DNA from: Oceanospirillum sanctuarii
GTDB lineage: Bacteria; Pseudomonadota; Gammaproteobacteria; Pseudomonadales; Halomonadaceae
Length of the DNA stretch: 64,000 nucleotides
Assembly: GCF_002150805.1 (NCBI RefSeq)
Contig: NZ_MTBA01000014.1
Span: 1-64,000, forward strand
Direction of reading: 5' to 3'
Part shown: piece after piece, positions 1 to 8,425 of the stretch
Layout of the letters: every line of letters starts with the position of its first letter
How positions within the stretch are numbered: position 1 is the first letter of the stretch
Notes under the pieces: generated by a model
Told to the model about the DNA's origin: nothing
The model's input: the letters and a program-made list of their open reading frames with translations, nothing else
The model's database searches: none
Made by a program: the position numbers and the translations under genes

Positions 1-52
1 CGCCGATGGTAGTGTGGGGTCTCCCCATGTGAGAGTAGGACATCATCAAGCT
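1..52 (+). rRNA. rrf: 5S ribosomal RNA, 3' part only
   Basis: The first bases match the conserved 3' half of gammaproteobacterial 5S rRNA (GATGGTAGTGTGGGG, then CCCATGTGAGAGTAGG). The 5' half lies outside the window. An intrinsic terminator follows at 61-92, so this is the end of an rRNA operon read on the plus strand. The exact 3' end is estimated. Confidence 0.93.
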
Positions 53-60
53 CTTATCTT

Positions 61-92
61 AAAAGCCCGTCTCATTTGAGACGGGCTTTTTT
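61..92 (+). terminator. rRNA operon intrinsic terminator
   Basis: AGCCCGTCTCA and TGAGACGGGCT form an 11-bp stem with a two-base loop, followed by a run of T. It directly follows the 5S rRNA. Confidence 0.92.
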
Positions 93-141
93 CGTTCAAA
101 GCTAGTGGTTTTCCACAGAAACTATTAGCGGAACATCCGGC

Positions 142-177
142 AATAAAAAGCCCCTGAGTCACTTATGACGCAGGGGC
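142..177 (-). terminator. Terminator of the SMC operon
   Basis: Read on the minus strand, GCCCCTG and CAGGGGC form a stem with an inner GTCA/TGAC pairing, followed by TTTTTATT. It lies just past the stop of the SMC ATPase gene and faces the 5S terminator, so the two transcription units converge here. Confidence 0.85.
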
Positions 178-205
178 CTCATACTGTCGAATGAAAAACC
201 GAGAT

Positions 206-3200
206 TTATTCGTCTGAGGTTATCTCAGCAGGTTCCGGTTTGGGTTCTATCTTCAGCTGAAACAGGCTGGCTTCACCCAGTCGGCTGATATTATCTTCCT
301 GATCTTCTGCGCCTTCACGGACGATGACGTGTCCACCCTGCCCATGCTGACCACCGATAACACTACCCACCAGATAACTTGGGAAGATACTTGAGTCATT
401 CTCATAATTCGGGTTATGGATCAGGCCGATCATCTGGAAGCGTCCCCGGGTATTACGCAGTGATTCCAGAGAGTCTTCAATCAGCTTCTTGTGAGACAGT
501 TTACTGAAGAGACCATCAAGAATGATCACGCTCTCTCGGGAAGCTCGTTCACGCTTACGCTGAGGGCTTGCCACCAGACGCATATCCCGTTCAATAGCGA
601 ATTCCGACAGCTTAACCAGCCACATCAGAGAGACGGCTTCACGCTGTCCTTCACTCATCTGCTCATTAAGACTGAAAAGACGACCATGGGCACGGATTGC
701 AGTATGGCGTAGACGAATCGCGATATTTCGGAAAAGCGAGCGATAGATACGACGACGAATCAGTTCCTGTAGGTCTTTCTGCTGTTTGTCTTCGCTATAG
801 CTTTCAGGGTTCTGCTGCTGACGTTTACGGCTGATTTCCTGATGGGTTTCAATCTCGCTTAGAAGGCTGGCAACCATATCGGAAATCGCCTGCTCATCAA
901 TCACTTCTGCCTGAATATCAAAGTGTGCACCTTCATCGCTGCTATGGCTCTTGGCGACTCGTTTCAGAATCTGAAGGTTACCGGCGGCATCGGCAATAAT
1001 ACGGCTCAGACGCTCCTGCAGGCCCGCTTCAACCTGGTTCTGAGATGCACGCAGCTGTTCAACACGGCTCTCATGCTGCTTCAGCTGGCTCTTCAGGGTG
1101 ACTTCAAGACTGAGCAGGTCGTTGAGTGACTGATCACTGAAACCTTCCTGATCTGGATCCTGAAGCGCTCCAAGACGAGCTTTCTCTGTTGCATTAAACA
1201 GCTGTGCTTCTTTCAGAGACTGAGACAGCAATTGCTTCAGCTGTGTCATAAGTTGAGCGATCAGTTTCTCCTGACGGCTTAACTCTTTACCCCGTTCGTT
1301 CAGCTGCTCTGCACGAAGGGATTCAATCAGCTGTGATTGTAAACTCTGCAGCTGTTCGACAGGCTGTTCATCATCTTTCAGTTGCTGCGAGTAAGCTGCA
1401 AAGAGTTCATAAAGAGGGCTGTCCTCAATCGCTTCTGTTAGCGGTATGGTGTGCTTAGAGTTGTAATCCAGCTCACGCAGTTGCTCCAGCCATTCCATTG
1501 CCAGCTCGTCGATCAGTTTCATCAGGCTTTCTGAACGACTGATCTGATGACGAAGATCTTCGATTCGTTGCTGCAGCTCTTTACGCCCTGTCTTCAGCTG
1601 TTTGATCTGCTGATCCAATGTCGCCAGTGTTTTATCCAGCTGACTGTCAGCGCCCTTGCTGCCGCGCATCGCCAGATAATCTTTAATACGTTGGAAATTC
1701 CAGCGCATACGACGGGTGCAGCGTTCCTGCTGGGCGATCAGTTCAGCTTCGCGTTCTGCGTGGTTTGCCATAAAGCTGACATCATCGCTGGCAACATAAG
1801 CGCTCAGTCTCTCCAGACGGCTCTGCTCGCCATCAGCAAATATCTGTTCCAGCTGCGAGGTCAGAGATTTCAGTTGCTGTTGCAGGTGTTCTTTTTGAGC
1901 CGAGGTCTGGCTGACACCTTCTTCCAGTTGGGCGATCTCAAGTTCAGACTGGCTGACACGGTTCTGTAGCTGTTGATACTGTTCTTCACCACCGGCCTGA
2001 ACATAGTTTTCTGCTTCCAGCGCCTGACGCTGAGACTGGTGCAGAACCTGCTCCAACTGTTCGATTCTTGGCAGCAGAGGGTTCAGCTGAGGCTCTGTCT
2101 CTTTGATCTGTTGAACAGCCTCAGTCAGCGCGGTATCACCCCCCAGTTCCAGATAACGCTGGAAGTCAGCAATAGTACTCAGAGATTCCGGCGTTAACTG
2201 GTTTTTCAGGTGTTCGGCATCCTGATTGAGTTCGCTAAGCTCCTGACTCAGTTGTTCTAGTTGGTTAGGGCTGTTTTCGCGGATTGCCTGAACGGCCAGT
2301 TCAACTAAGGCATAGGATTCGCCATAAGGGTTGTACAGCTCAATCTCGATGCGGATCTCTTCCTGCCGTTGCTGCAGGTAAGCGATGCGTTGTTGAACCT
2401 GTTCTCTCAGCTGACTGATGCTGTCCGGGTCTGTTGCGGCTTTCACCGCCAGCGTTTCATAGCCCAAAGCAGCACCCATGAGTGGCTGGCCAGCATCCAG
2501 ACAAGCTTTCAGGCCGGATTCGCAGAATACTGGTAGGGCAAACTGCTTCTGCAACAGGAGTTTAGCGGCTTTCTGTGCTTCTTCCTGATCGGTCAGTACC
2601 GGTGCAAACAGAAAGGCTGCAGCCTGAATCAACAGCGGCTGTTTTTTGCTGCTATCCGGTTCCAGTTGCTGAAGCGCTTCATGCAGAGGGCGAGGGGTTA
2701 AGCCCTGCTCCTGAAGCAGAGTCAGTGCTCGCTGCTCCTGATCGCTGGCCGCCAGTGGGTCGGTATCTAGGTGCTTGATATAATGATCCAGTCGCGGCAG
2801 CTCTTTTTCGATCTGGCTGGCTTCAGCCGCCAGTCCCGGATAAGCCTTTTGGGCTTCTTTCAGCCAGTCTGCCGGTTGCTTATCGGCATGTTGCTGACGG
2901 AAAGCATCCAGTGCCTGTGCAGAACGCTGATGCTGTCGGATCTCGCTTTCCAGTTGTTCCAGATGCTGTTTGAGCTGACGTTCCTGTTCCAGAAGCTGCT
3001 CTTTCAGACCCACCGGTTTCGCATCGCCGAACAGATGCTGGAAGTGATCCCGCTGCAGCGCCAGAGGTTGCAGCTGTTGCTGTACCTGACGTGCCTGAGT
3101 CAGTGCGCTTTCAAGGGGCTGCTTTTGTTGCAGTAGGTTTTGGTGCTCTTCCTGAATACGCTGAATAAAGCCTGTTGGCGACTGGCCGGGATAAGCGGCA

Positions 3201-5083
3201 TTAAAGGCTTCCCATGAGCTGCGGTTCTGCTCCAGCTGTGTAAGCTGATGGTTCTGTTGCTGAGTTTGCTGCTGCAGAGCGATCAGTTTTTTTTCCAGTT
3301 GCTGCTGGTGATCGGACTTGTTTTCCAGTTGTTCACTTAACTCTGCCAGTTGCTCCTGAAGTTGCTCCTGACGGGCTACTTTCTCTTCCAGTAACAGAGT
3401 TGGATCACTGCCCGGATGTAGCTGTTTAAAGGTCTGCCACCAGTTGTCCACTTCCTGAAGCTGGCCGGTTTTACGCTGATGTTCACTCAGTGCCTGCTGA
3501 GCGGAATCAGCTTCCTGCAGCGTTTTAGCCTGAGTTTCATCGGGTTGTTCCAGCTCGTCTTCTGTGAACAGGCCTTCACTGAGAGCATCACGGTAATAAC
3601 TCTGGTTGTCGATAAAGGCTTGAGAGCGACTGGCGAAAGACTCTTTCTCCTGCTCGGCCTGCTCCAGTTTCTCTTCCAGCTGCACCAACTCCTGCTGGCT
3701 GTTTTTCAGAAAGAGTTTGTCTGCCAGATAGTCTTCCCGGGCGCTGTTGCTGTCCCAGTCGAGGAAAGTCTCACTGGCGTCCTCAAGACGCTGTAAAGCT
3801 TCAAGGCGAGCGGCATCATCAGAGAAGTTCTGACTGCCTGCGATCAGCTCACGGGCTTTTTCCAGCGGATACACATTGGTTTTGCGATCACTGACCCAGT
3901 CCGCCATCGGGTGATGCAGCAGACGTCGGGTCGGGTTACCGCTGAAGCCTGCCTGATCCATATAGGCCTGAGCGCGATCCAGCGGGCAATCTAACAGACG
4001 GGCAATCAGCTGACCGGTAACCACAGGCTCGGTTTGACCCGGTAACAACGCCAGTTGCAACGCATCATCGTTTCCACTGATATTCGCCTCTGTGCTCGGA
4101 ATACCCGGCAGTGGCGATTGGGCGATATGCAGCAGAGTATCCCGGCTGGTGGCCATGCGTGCCTGTTGCGCACGCAGCTCTGACTGAGCTTCCTGCAGTT
4201 CGGCTGCCTTCTCGTTCAGGCGCTGCAGCTGATCAACTTTGCTTTGGGCTTTAAACTGATCCTGTTCGGCGGCATCGATACGATGGCGAAGCTCCGAAAC
4301 CTTCTGCCCCGAGTTAATGATCACATCTTCAATGAACTCTTCCGCCTCATCGGTTTCGCCCTGAGTGGCACCGGCGAGAATCTGAGGTGCGAGTACTTCA
4401 TAGAAGAACGCCTGATCCGGCTTTTCACCCTGACGGGGACGGATGGCGTTAAAGATCTGGCTCTTATCCGCACCACCTTCTTTCTGGAAGCCTGCTAACT
4501 GTTCCAGTTCTTTGCGGCTGATATGGCGACTGATGGATTCCAGCCACTCATCACGGGTAGACGGGCGGATGACTTTGATGCTGCGGGCGTTATTGAGAAA
4601 ATCCCGGTTGCTGGCCAGACGTACTTTGCCATCGAGAGTAGTTTCCCGAATCGGGCACTCTTCCAGTGAACCCTGGAAGTAGTAAAAGTGACTGTCACTA
4701 TCGCTGTGACCGTAGAGACCAAACACCCAGTTTTCACCGGTTACCTCTTCGCCAGCCTGAGCCAGCAGATCATTTTGCTGACGATCCTGCTGTGCGGCAC
4801 TTCTGAATTCAACACGGATATGGCTCCAGGGACGCTCCTGACCCTGAACACGGGCCGGGCTCATTTTGCGGCGGGTGTTGGACATCAGCTTACGGTCGCG
4901 GGACAGCATACCGATCAGACCGTCACTTAGGGTGGTTTTACCAAAACCATTTTCCATGCTCACGGCGGTGGATTGGCCGTGCAGGTTCAGCAGCAGGTGG
5001 CGCATCTTAGGTTCCCAGGGACTGGAAACGTCGCCGTGCTTGTTGAGCAGGTTAGCAATTTCAATTCGGTTGATCACAGACAT
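206..5083 (-). CDS. MukB/MksB-like SMC ATPase, 1625 aa
   Basis: This is a giant SMC-type protein, expected to be the DNA-entrapping ATPase of a condensin-like complex. The N-terminal head carries a Walker A-like loop at residues 43-50 (MENGFGKT). The middle, roughly residues 260-1420, is Gln/Glu/Leu-rich coiled coil broken by a compact hinge-like segment near 760-900. The C-terminal head has an ABC signature-like SEGQ at 1477-1480 and a Walker B-like VIILDG at 1519-1524. Two positions are odd: Met replaces the first Gly of Walker A, and Gly follows the Walker B Asp where SMC proteins have the catalytic Glu. At 1625 aa it is longer than E. coli MukB (about 1486). It is third in a three-gene operon, two bases after the MukE-like gene. 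The short neighbours and the A-B-C order point to a Muk/Mks/Wadjet-type complex. No JetD/MksG-like nuclease follows. Family assignment is from architecture, not from a search. Confidence 0.8.
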   Translation of the reverse strand: MSVINRIEIANLLNKHGDVSSPWEPKMRHLLLNLHGQSTAVSMENGFGKTTLSDGLIGMLSRDRKLMSNTRRKMSPARVQGQERPWSHIRVEFRSAAQQDRQQNDLLAQAGEEVTGENWVFGLYGHSDSDSHFYYFQGSLEECPIRETTLDGKVRLASNRDFLNNARSIKVIRPSTRDEWLESISRHISRKELEQLAGFQKEGGADKSQIFNAIRPRQGEKPDQAFFYEVLAPQILAGATQGETDEAEEFIEDVIINSGQKVSELRHRIDAAEQDQFKAQSKVDQLQRLNEKAAELQEAQSELRAQQARMATSRDTLLHIAQSPLPGIPSTEANISGNDDALQLALLPGQTEPVVTGQLIARLLDCPLDRAQAYMDQAGFSGNPTRRLLHHPMADWVSDRKTNVYPLEKARELIAGSQNFSDDAARLEALQRLEDASETFLDWDSNSAREDYLADKLFLKNSQQELVQLEEKLEQAEQEKESFASRSQAFIDNQSYYRDALSEGLFTEDELEQPDETQAKTLQEADSAQQALSEHQRKTGQLQEVDNWWQTFKQLHPGSDPTLLLEEKVARQEQLQEQLAELSEQLENKSDHQQQLEKKLIALQQQTQQQNHQLTQLEQNRSSWEAFNAAYPGQSPTGFIQRIQEEHQNLLQQKQPLESALTQARQVQQQLQPLALQRDHFQHLFGDAKPVGLKEQLLEQERQLKQHLEQLESEIRQHQRSAQALDAFRQQHADKQPADWLKEAQKAYPGLAAEASQIEKELPRLDHYIKHLDTDPLAASDQEQRALTLLQEQGLTPRPLHEALQQLEPDSSKKQPLLIQAAAFLFAPVLTDQEEAQKAAKLLLQKQFALPVFCESGLKACLDAGQPLMGAALGYETLAVKAATDPDSISQLREQVQQRIAYLQQRQEEIRIEIELYNPYGESYALVELAVQAIRENSPNQLEQLSQELSELNQDAEHLKNQLTPESLSTIADFQRYLELGGDTALTEAVQQIKETEPQLNPLLPRIEQLEQVLHQSQRQALEAENYVQAGGEEQYQQLQNRVSQSELEIAQLEEGVSQTSAQKEHLQQQLKSLTSQLEQIFADGEQSRLERLSAYVASDDVSFMANHAEREAELIAQQERCTRRMRWNFQRIKDYLAMRGSKGADSQLDKTLATLDQQIKQLKTGRKELQQRIEDLRHQISRSESLMKLIDELAMEWLEQLRELDYNSKHTIPLTEAIEDSPLYELFAAYSQQLKDDEQPVEQLQSLQSQLIESLRAEQLNERGKELSRQEKLIAQLMTQLKQLLSQSLKEAQLFNATEKARLGALQDPDQEGFSDQSLNDLLSLEVTLKSQLKQHESRVEQLRASQNQVEAGLQERLSRIIADAAGNLQILKRVAKSHSSDEGAHFDIQAEVIDEQAISDMVASLLSEIETHQEISRKRQQQNPESYSEDKQQKDLQELIRRRIYRSLFRNIAIRLRHTAIRAHGRLFSLNEQMSEGQREAVSLMWLVKLSEFAIERDMRLVASPQRKRERASRESVIILDGLFSKLSHKKLIEDSLESLRNTRGRFQMIGLIHNPNYENDSSIFPSYLVGSVIGGQHGQGGHVIVREGAEDQEDNISRLGEASLFQLKIEPKPEPAEITSDE

Positions 5084-5085
5084 GC

Positions 5086-6006
5086 TTAGTGCTCCCCGGA
5101 TGGAAAGAGACCGTCAGCAAAATCGACGGCTGGTGCAGGGTTAGGAAGAGACTGAGATGAATCGCTGTTATCAGGATCACTGTCAGCAGAATCTGTATCC
5201 TGAGCGGTTTCATCTGCAAGGCTGAGATCATTCAGCAGATGGTGAATATGGTGCACGCCGATCTGCTCCGCCTCCAATGCTCCCAGCAGAGTTTGCTGGT
5301 AGCTGTTGCCGGTAGCCTGATCGGTTTCCTGCTCATTGGAAGTGCTTTGTTCGCTGTTTTTATCACTGACCCGCTGCAGATGACCGGCGGCTTCCAGTAG
5401 TTCGATAAAGGCACGCACCCGGCGGGGGATATCATCACCTTTCTCATCCGCCAGCGTCTTCACCACCGCAGAGAGTGCTTCGGTGTGGGTTCCGGTCTGA
5501 CGCAGCTGTTCAATATGCTGACGCATCGCTGCAGTCAGTTCCTGAGGGGCAACAACGGCTTCCTGATAGAGGCTGACATCGGTCAGAGAGCGGTTATTTC
5601 GGGTGTAGAGCAGCCCCATGAGCAGTAACCAGAGGTGCATAAACCAGAGAGCAACTTCCTCCTGGGTTTCCTGACGCAGGCGCAGAGCCTGATAAACCGG
5701 TTGCTGGCTGAAAAGCGCTGGCAGATCCGCATCCGGCAGGCGTTGCAGGACAAACATCTGACTGCCGGCAGCGATACCCGGGTAATCTGTGGCATCCAGA
5801 ATGGTCAGTTGCAGACCCTGACCGCCCAGAAACTGGCGCAGTTGGCTCAGTTCTTCTTCGCTGGACTGGGCCAGCAAGGCGCAAACATCCCGTTCTGAAA
5901 TCAGGCCCGCCCGTGACGGACGGCGATTACGGTTGGCCGGACGGCTTTCGGCCATGCGATAACGTAGCAGGTAGGCGTAAACTTCGCCCATTTCACTCAT
6001 ATTCAT
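5086..6006 (-). CDS. MukE/MksE/JetB-like accessory subunit of the SMC complex
   Basis: This is a 306-aa protein placed between the kleisin-like and SMC genes, with gaps of three and two bases, which is the position of MukE, MksE or JetB. Residues 1-215 are mainly helical and could form the tandem winged helices expected of a KITE subunit. The C-terminal third (about 216-306) is low-complexity, rich in Asp, Ser, Glu and Gln, and probably disordered. I see no motif that proves the family, so the call rests on context, size and predicted fold. In such complexes this subunit dimerises, binds the kleisin and contacts DNA. E. coli MukE is shorter (about 234 aa), and the acidic tail accounts for the extra length. 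Confidence 0.65.
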   Translation of the reverse strand: MNMSEMGEVYAYLLRYRMAESRPANRNRRPSRAGLISERDVCALLAQSSEEELSQLRQFLGGQGLQLTILDATDYPGIAAGSQMFVLQRLPDADLPALFSQQPVYQALRLRQETQEEVALWFMHLWLLLMGLLYTRNNRSLTDVSLYQEAVVAPQELTAAMRQHIEQLRQTGTHTEALSAVVKTLADEKGDDIPRRVRAFIELLEAAGHLQRVSDKNSEQSTSNEQETDQATGNSYQQTLLGALEAEQIGVHHIHHLLNDLSLADETAQDTDSADSDPDNSDSSQSLPNPAPAVDFADGLFPSGEH

Positions 6007-6009
6007 CGG

Positions 6010-7470
6010 TTAAATTCCTGATTCCGGTGCGTTTGGACCGGAATGGGCGGTCTGTTCGGTATGACGGATTATCTGGTCTGCGGATGGCTCTGAGATTCGA
6101 AGCATCAGGGTTGGGTTGTCGCCCTGCAGGCGTCGTCCATCCGGCAATGTAATATCCAGGGTTTTATCGGGATCCAGCGCGATCACAAGGTTCTGCTGCA
6201 GCTGGTCGGGATCAACAAACATATTCAGCAGCTGAGGCAGGAAATCCTCGTCGCCAATCCGGCTCCAACCATCCTGAATCGCATCTTCAAGGGATAGCGG
6301 GCGCTCCGCCAGATGCTGCCGCAGAGCCTCACCATGGTAACTGAGGAAACGGTGCAGAGCTGTATCCTGACGTTCATCGTCATCGCTGCCATCAAACACC
6401 AGTGCTTCTTCACTGCGTTCGCTGCGCTGATCCTGCAGTAGTTGGGTAAAGTCGTTAACGGACGGGAAGCAGGCTTCCACGGCAAAGGGCATGGTGCGTT
6501 CGACAACGGCCTGAGTCAGAGCCTGTGCCGGTGGTTTGCGGGCAATATCCAGAGCCAGCTGGCTGAAGTCGATGACACCCATACTCCGGATACGACCATC
6601 GGCGATATCGGTGAGCAGTTCTGTCAGGCGACGACTGAGGTTCTCAATCGCATTCAGCACCCGGTTAAGGCTCTGGGTCAGCATCAGCAGTTCCCACTCC
6701 TGCGGGTGTTGCTTCTGCCATTGCTCGAAAGCTTTTTGCTGCTCCGGGCGACTCAGCAACTGACGGCATTCCAGAATGGTGCGTTGAATACTGTTAAGAG
6801 CATTGTGGTAGTGACGTTGATTTTCCTGAAACGCCTGCAGTTTACTTTCACGGGTCGGGTTTTCCCGGATACGCCGGATATCCTGAGTCAGGCCGCGAAT
6901 AGCCAACAGAATCGAGTTACAGATATCCGGTACACGGGCGTAATCGCCACGGGTGATTGCGGTCAGCGCTTTAGCAGCATCGTATTCACTATAGAGCAGG
7001 TCTTCCACCTGACCCGCCAGATTCACCGCCTGACGGCCTGCGGCAGTTAAGCGTACATGGCCGGTCTGGGGCTGACGCTCGACCAGTGAGGTGCGCTTGG
7101 TACTGGCCAATGTCTGGCGGGTTTCACCCTGGCTTTCCTGTTGAGAAGCGGCCCGATTGATGTAGTAAAGCTCGCTGGGCGTAGACAGGGTGTTGATGAC
7201 AAAGGTCAGGTCATCGGCACTCAGGTTTGGATAAAACTCGCGGATGAAATTCCGGCATCGGCTTTGGGAGACAAAAGCACCATTGGTGATGAAGTCTTCT
7301 TCCAGCAGGAAGTCGAGCAACAGGCTGGCCAGATCGAGCCAGTATCCATCCTTGAGTCCGGGGCGTTGCTCCTGGGAAACCCGAACGTGGGGTGACTGGC
7401 GTTCGTGGTTGCTGTCGTGCAGATCCAGCAGCCGAACCGTTGTCACCAGAAGATTGATCCAGGGGGTCAT
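6010..7470 (-). CDS. MukF/MksF/JetA-like kleisin subunit of the SMC complex
   Basis: This is a 486-aa protein, first gene of the operon, matching the slot and size of MukF (440 aa) or JetA/MksF. Residues 1-130 look like a winged-helix region (helical, ending in a strand-turn near VRLTAAGRQAV at about 139-149). The centre, about 160-300, is long helical or coiled. The C-terminus carries a small domain ending near LMLRISEP at about 460. A kleisin bridges the two SMC heads and recruits the MukE-like subunit. The ATG at 7470 has only a weak ribosome site. The leader holds two stem-loops (7511-7547 and 7567-7593). Assignment comes from gene order and architecture; sequence similarity to named kleisins was not tested. 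Confidence 0.65.
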   Translation of the reverse strand: MTPWINLLVTTVRLLDLHDSNHERQSPHVRVSQEQRPGLKDGYWLDLASLLLDFLLEEDFITNGAFVSQSRCRNFIREFYPNLSADDLTFVINTLSTPSELYYINRAASQQESQGETRQTLASTKRTSLVERQPQTGHVRLTAAGRQAVNLAGQVEDLLYSEYDAAKALTAITRGDYARVPDICNSILLAIRGLTQDIRRIRENPTRESKLQAFQENQRHYHNALNSIQRTILECRQLLSRPEQQKAFEQWQKQHPQEWELLMLTQSLNRVLNAIENLSRRLTELLTDIADGRIRSMGVIDFSQLALDIARKPPAQALTQAVVERTMPFAVEACFPSVNDFTQLLQDQRSERSEEALVFDGSDDDERQDTALHRFLSYHGEALRQHLAERPLSLEDAIQDGWSRIGDEDFLPQLLNMFVDPDQLQQNLVIALDPDKTLDITLPDGRRLQGDNPTLMLRISEPSADQIIRHTEQTAHSGPNAPESGI

Positions 7471-7510
7471 AGTTAACGCGTTGCCTGTAGTTTTCGTCTT
7501 TTAAATGCGT

Positions 7511-7547
7511 TTTAAGTGCCTTTCAGCCGGTTTCGGCAGCACTTAAA
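7511..7547 (-). promoter_or_regulatory. Inverted repeat in the leader of the SMC operon
   Basis: TTTAAGTGC at 7511-7519 pairs with GCACTTAAA at 7539-7547, a perfect 9-bp inverted repeat. It begins about 40 bases upstream of the kleisin start codon at 7470. It could be a leader RNA hairpin or a regulator site; no T run follows on the minus strand. Confidence 0.5.
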
Positions 7548-7566
7548 TCTGAGCTGAATTGGGTCT

Positions 7567-7593
7567 CCGCCAGACGTGGATTTTACGTCGCGG
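7567..7593 (-). terminator. Stem-loop between the TSUP gene and the SMC operon
   Basis: CCGC..GACGT at 7567-7577 pairs with ACGTC.GCGG at 7585-7593. It lies about ten bases past the TSUP stop codon. It lacks a U tract on the minus strand, so it may be a weak terminator or an RNA-stabilising hairpin. Confidence 0.45.
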
Positions 7594-7603
7594 AAACCGT
7601 CCA

Positions 7604-8389
7604 TTATGCCACAATCCAATGCTGCCAGGCTAAGCGTAAACTGATCAGAATAACCAGTAATACAAAGACACGTCTGACCCAGACATTGCCCATGCGGATC
7701 GCGGAATGAGAGCCGCACCAGGCACCTAACATCAGGGTTGAACCCATGGCGATACCCAGTCCCCAGGCCACATGGCCCAGCCAGGCAAAGGTGACCAGAG
7801 AGGTGAAGTTGCTGATGAAGTTCATGGTGCGGGCTAGCCCCAGTGTTTTCAGCATCTCCATACGGTAGAAGTGCAGGGCGCTCGCGGTCCAGAAGGCACC
7901 GGTCCCGGGGCCTGCGACGCCATCATAGCCTCCCAAAATAAAGCCGTGGATACCCTGAAACAGACCGCTTTTCTTTTCCGCATTTTCATCCGGAGTCGCA
8001 GGGCGGGAGATCAGGGTGTAGATAGCTGTGGCGATGATGATCAGCGGCAGGGCTTTGGCGATAAATTCAGCATTAAGGATGCTGGCGATGAAAGTGCCTG
8101 TGGTTGCGCCGATCAGGGTACCAAGCGCCGCTACTTTCCAGAGTGCCGGATCAAAAAGCCCTTTGCGAAAGAAGGTGATAGTTGCCGTTAAAGATCCAAA
8201 ACTTGCGGAGAGTTTATTGGTGCCGAGGCTGAGGTGAGGTGGTATGCCTGCAGTCAGCAGTGCAGGAATGGTGATAAGACCACCGCCGCCGGCGATCGCA
8301 TCAATAAAGCCAGCCAAAAAGGCCACCAGCATCAGAAACAGCAGGTGGCCCAGAGTTAAGTTTTCCGCCAGGGGCAGGATAATGTCCAT
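7604..8389 (-). CDS. TSUP (TauE/SafE/YfcA-type) membrane transporter
   Basis: This is a 261-aa inner-membrane protein of the TSUP superfamily, which exports or moves sulfite, sulfoacetate and related anions. The N-terminus carries the family motif around residues 23-50: a helix ending in GFIDAIAGGGGLITIP, then GTNKLSASFGS. A second repeat follows at about 152-185 with GGYDGVAGPGTGAFW. Seven to eight hydrophobic segments fill the chain. Length is normal for YfcA-like members. The substrate cannot be read from the sequence. The start lies 36 bases beyond the stop of the upstream chemoreceptor gene on the same strand, so the two may be co-transcribed. Confidence 0.9.
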   Translation of the reverse strand: MDIILPLAENLTLGHLLFLMLVAFLAGFIDAIAGGGGLITIPALLTAGIPPHLSLGTNKLSASFGSLTATITFFRKGLFDPALWKVAALGTLIGATTGTFIASILNAEFIAKALPLIIIATAIYTLISRPATPDENAEKKSGLFQGIHGFILGGYDGVAGPGTGAFWTASALHFYRMEMLKTLGLARTMNFISNFTSLVTFAWLGHVAWGLGIAMGSTLMLGAWCGSHSAIRMGNVWVRRVFVLLVILISLRLAWQHWIVA

Positions 8390-8425
8390 AAAGTCCGCAT
8401 CGTCAGGGTGCGGACGGGGGACAAG

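Noticed and set aside
491-5144. Plus-strand ORFs inside the SMC gene (for example 1547-1969, 2771-3136)
   Set aside because: They are opposite-strand shadows of the coiled-coil coding sequence; none has a ribosome site or recognisable domain.
206-7470. Calling the SMC operon a complete Wadjet defence system
   Set aside because: Wadjet needs JetD, and none follows; a convergent rRNA operon borders it. The Muk/Mks alternatives fit equally well.
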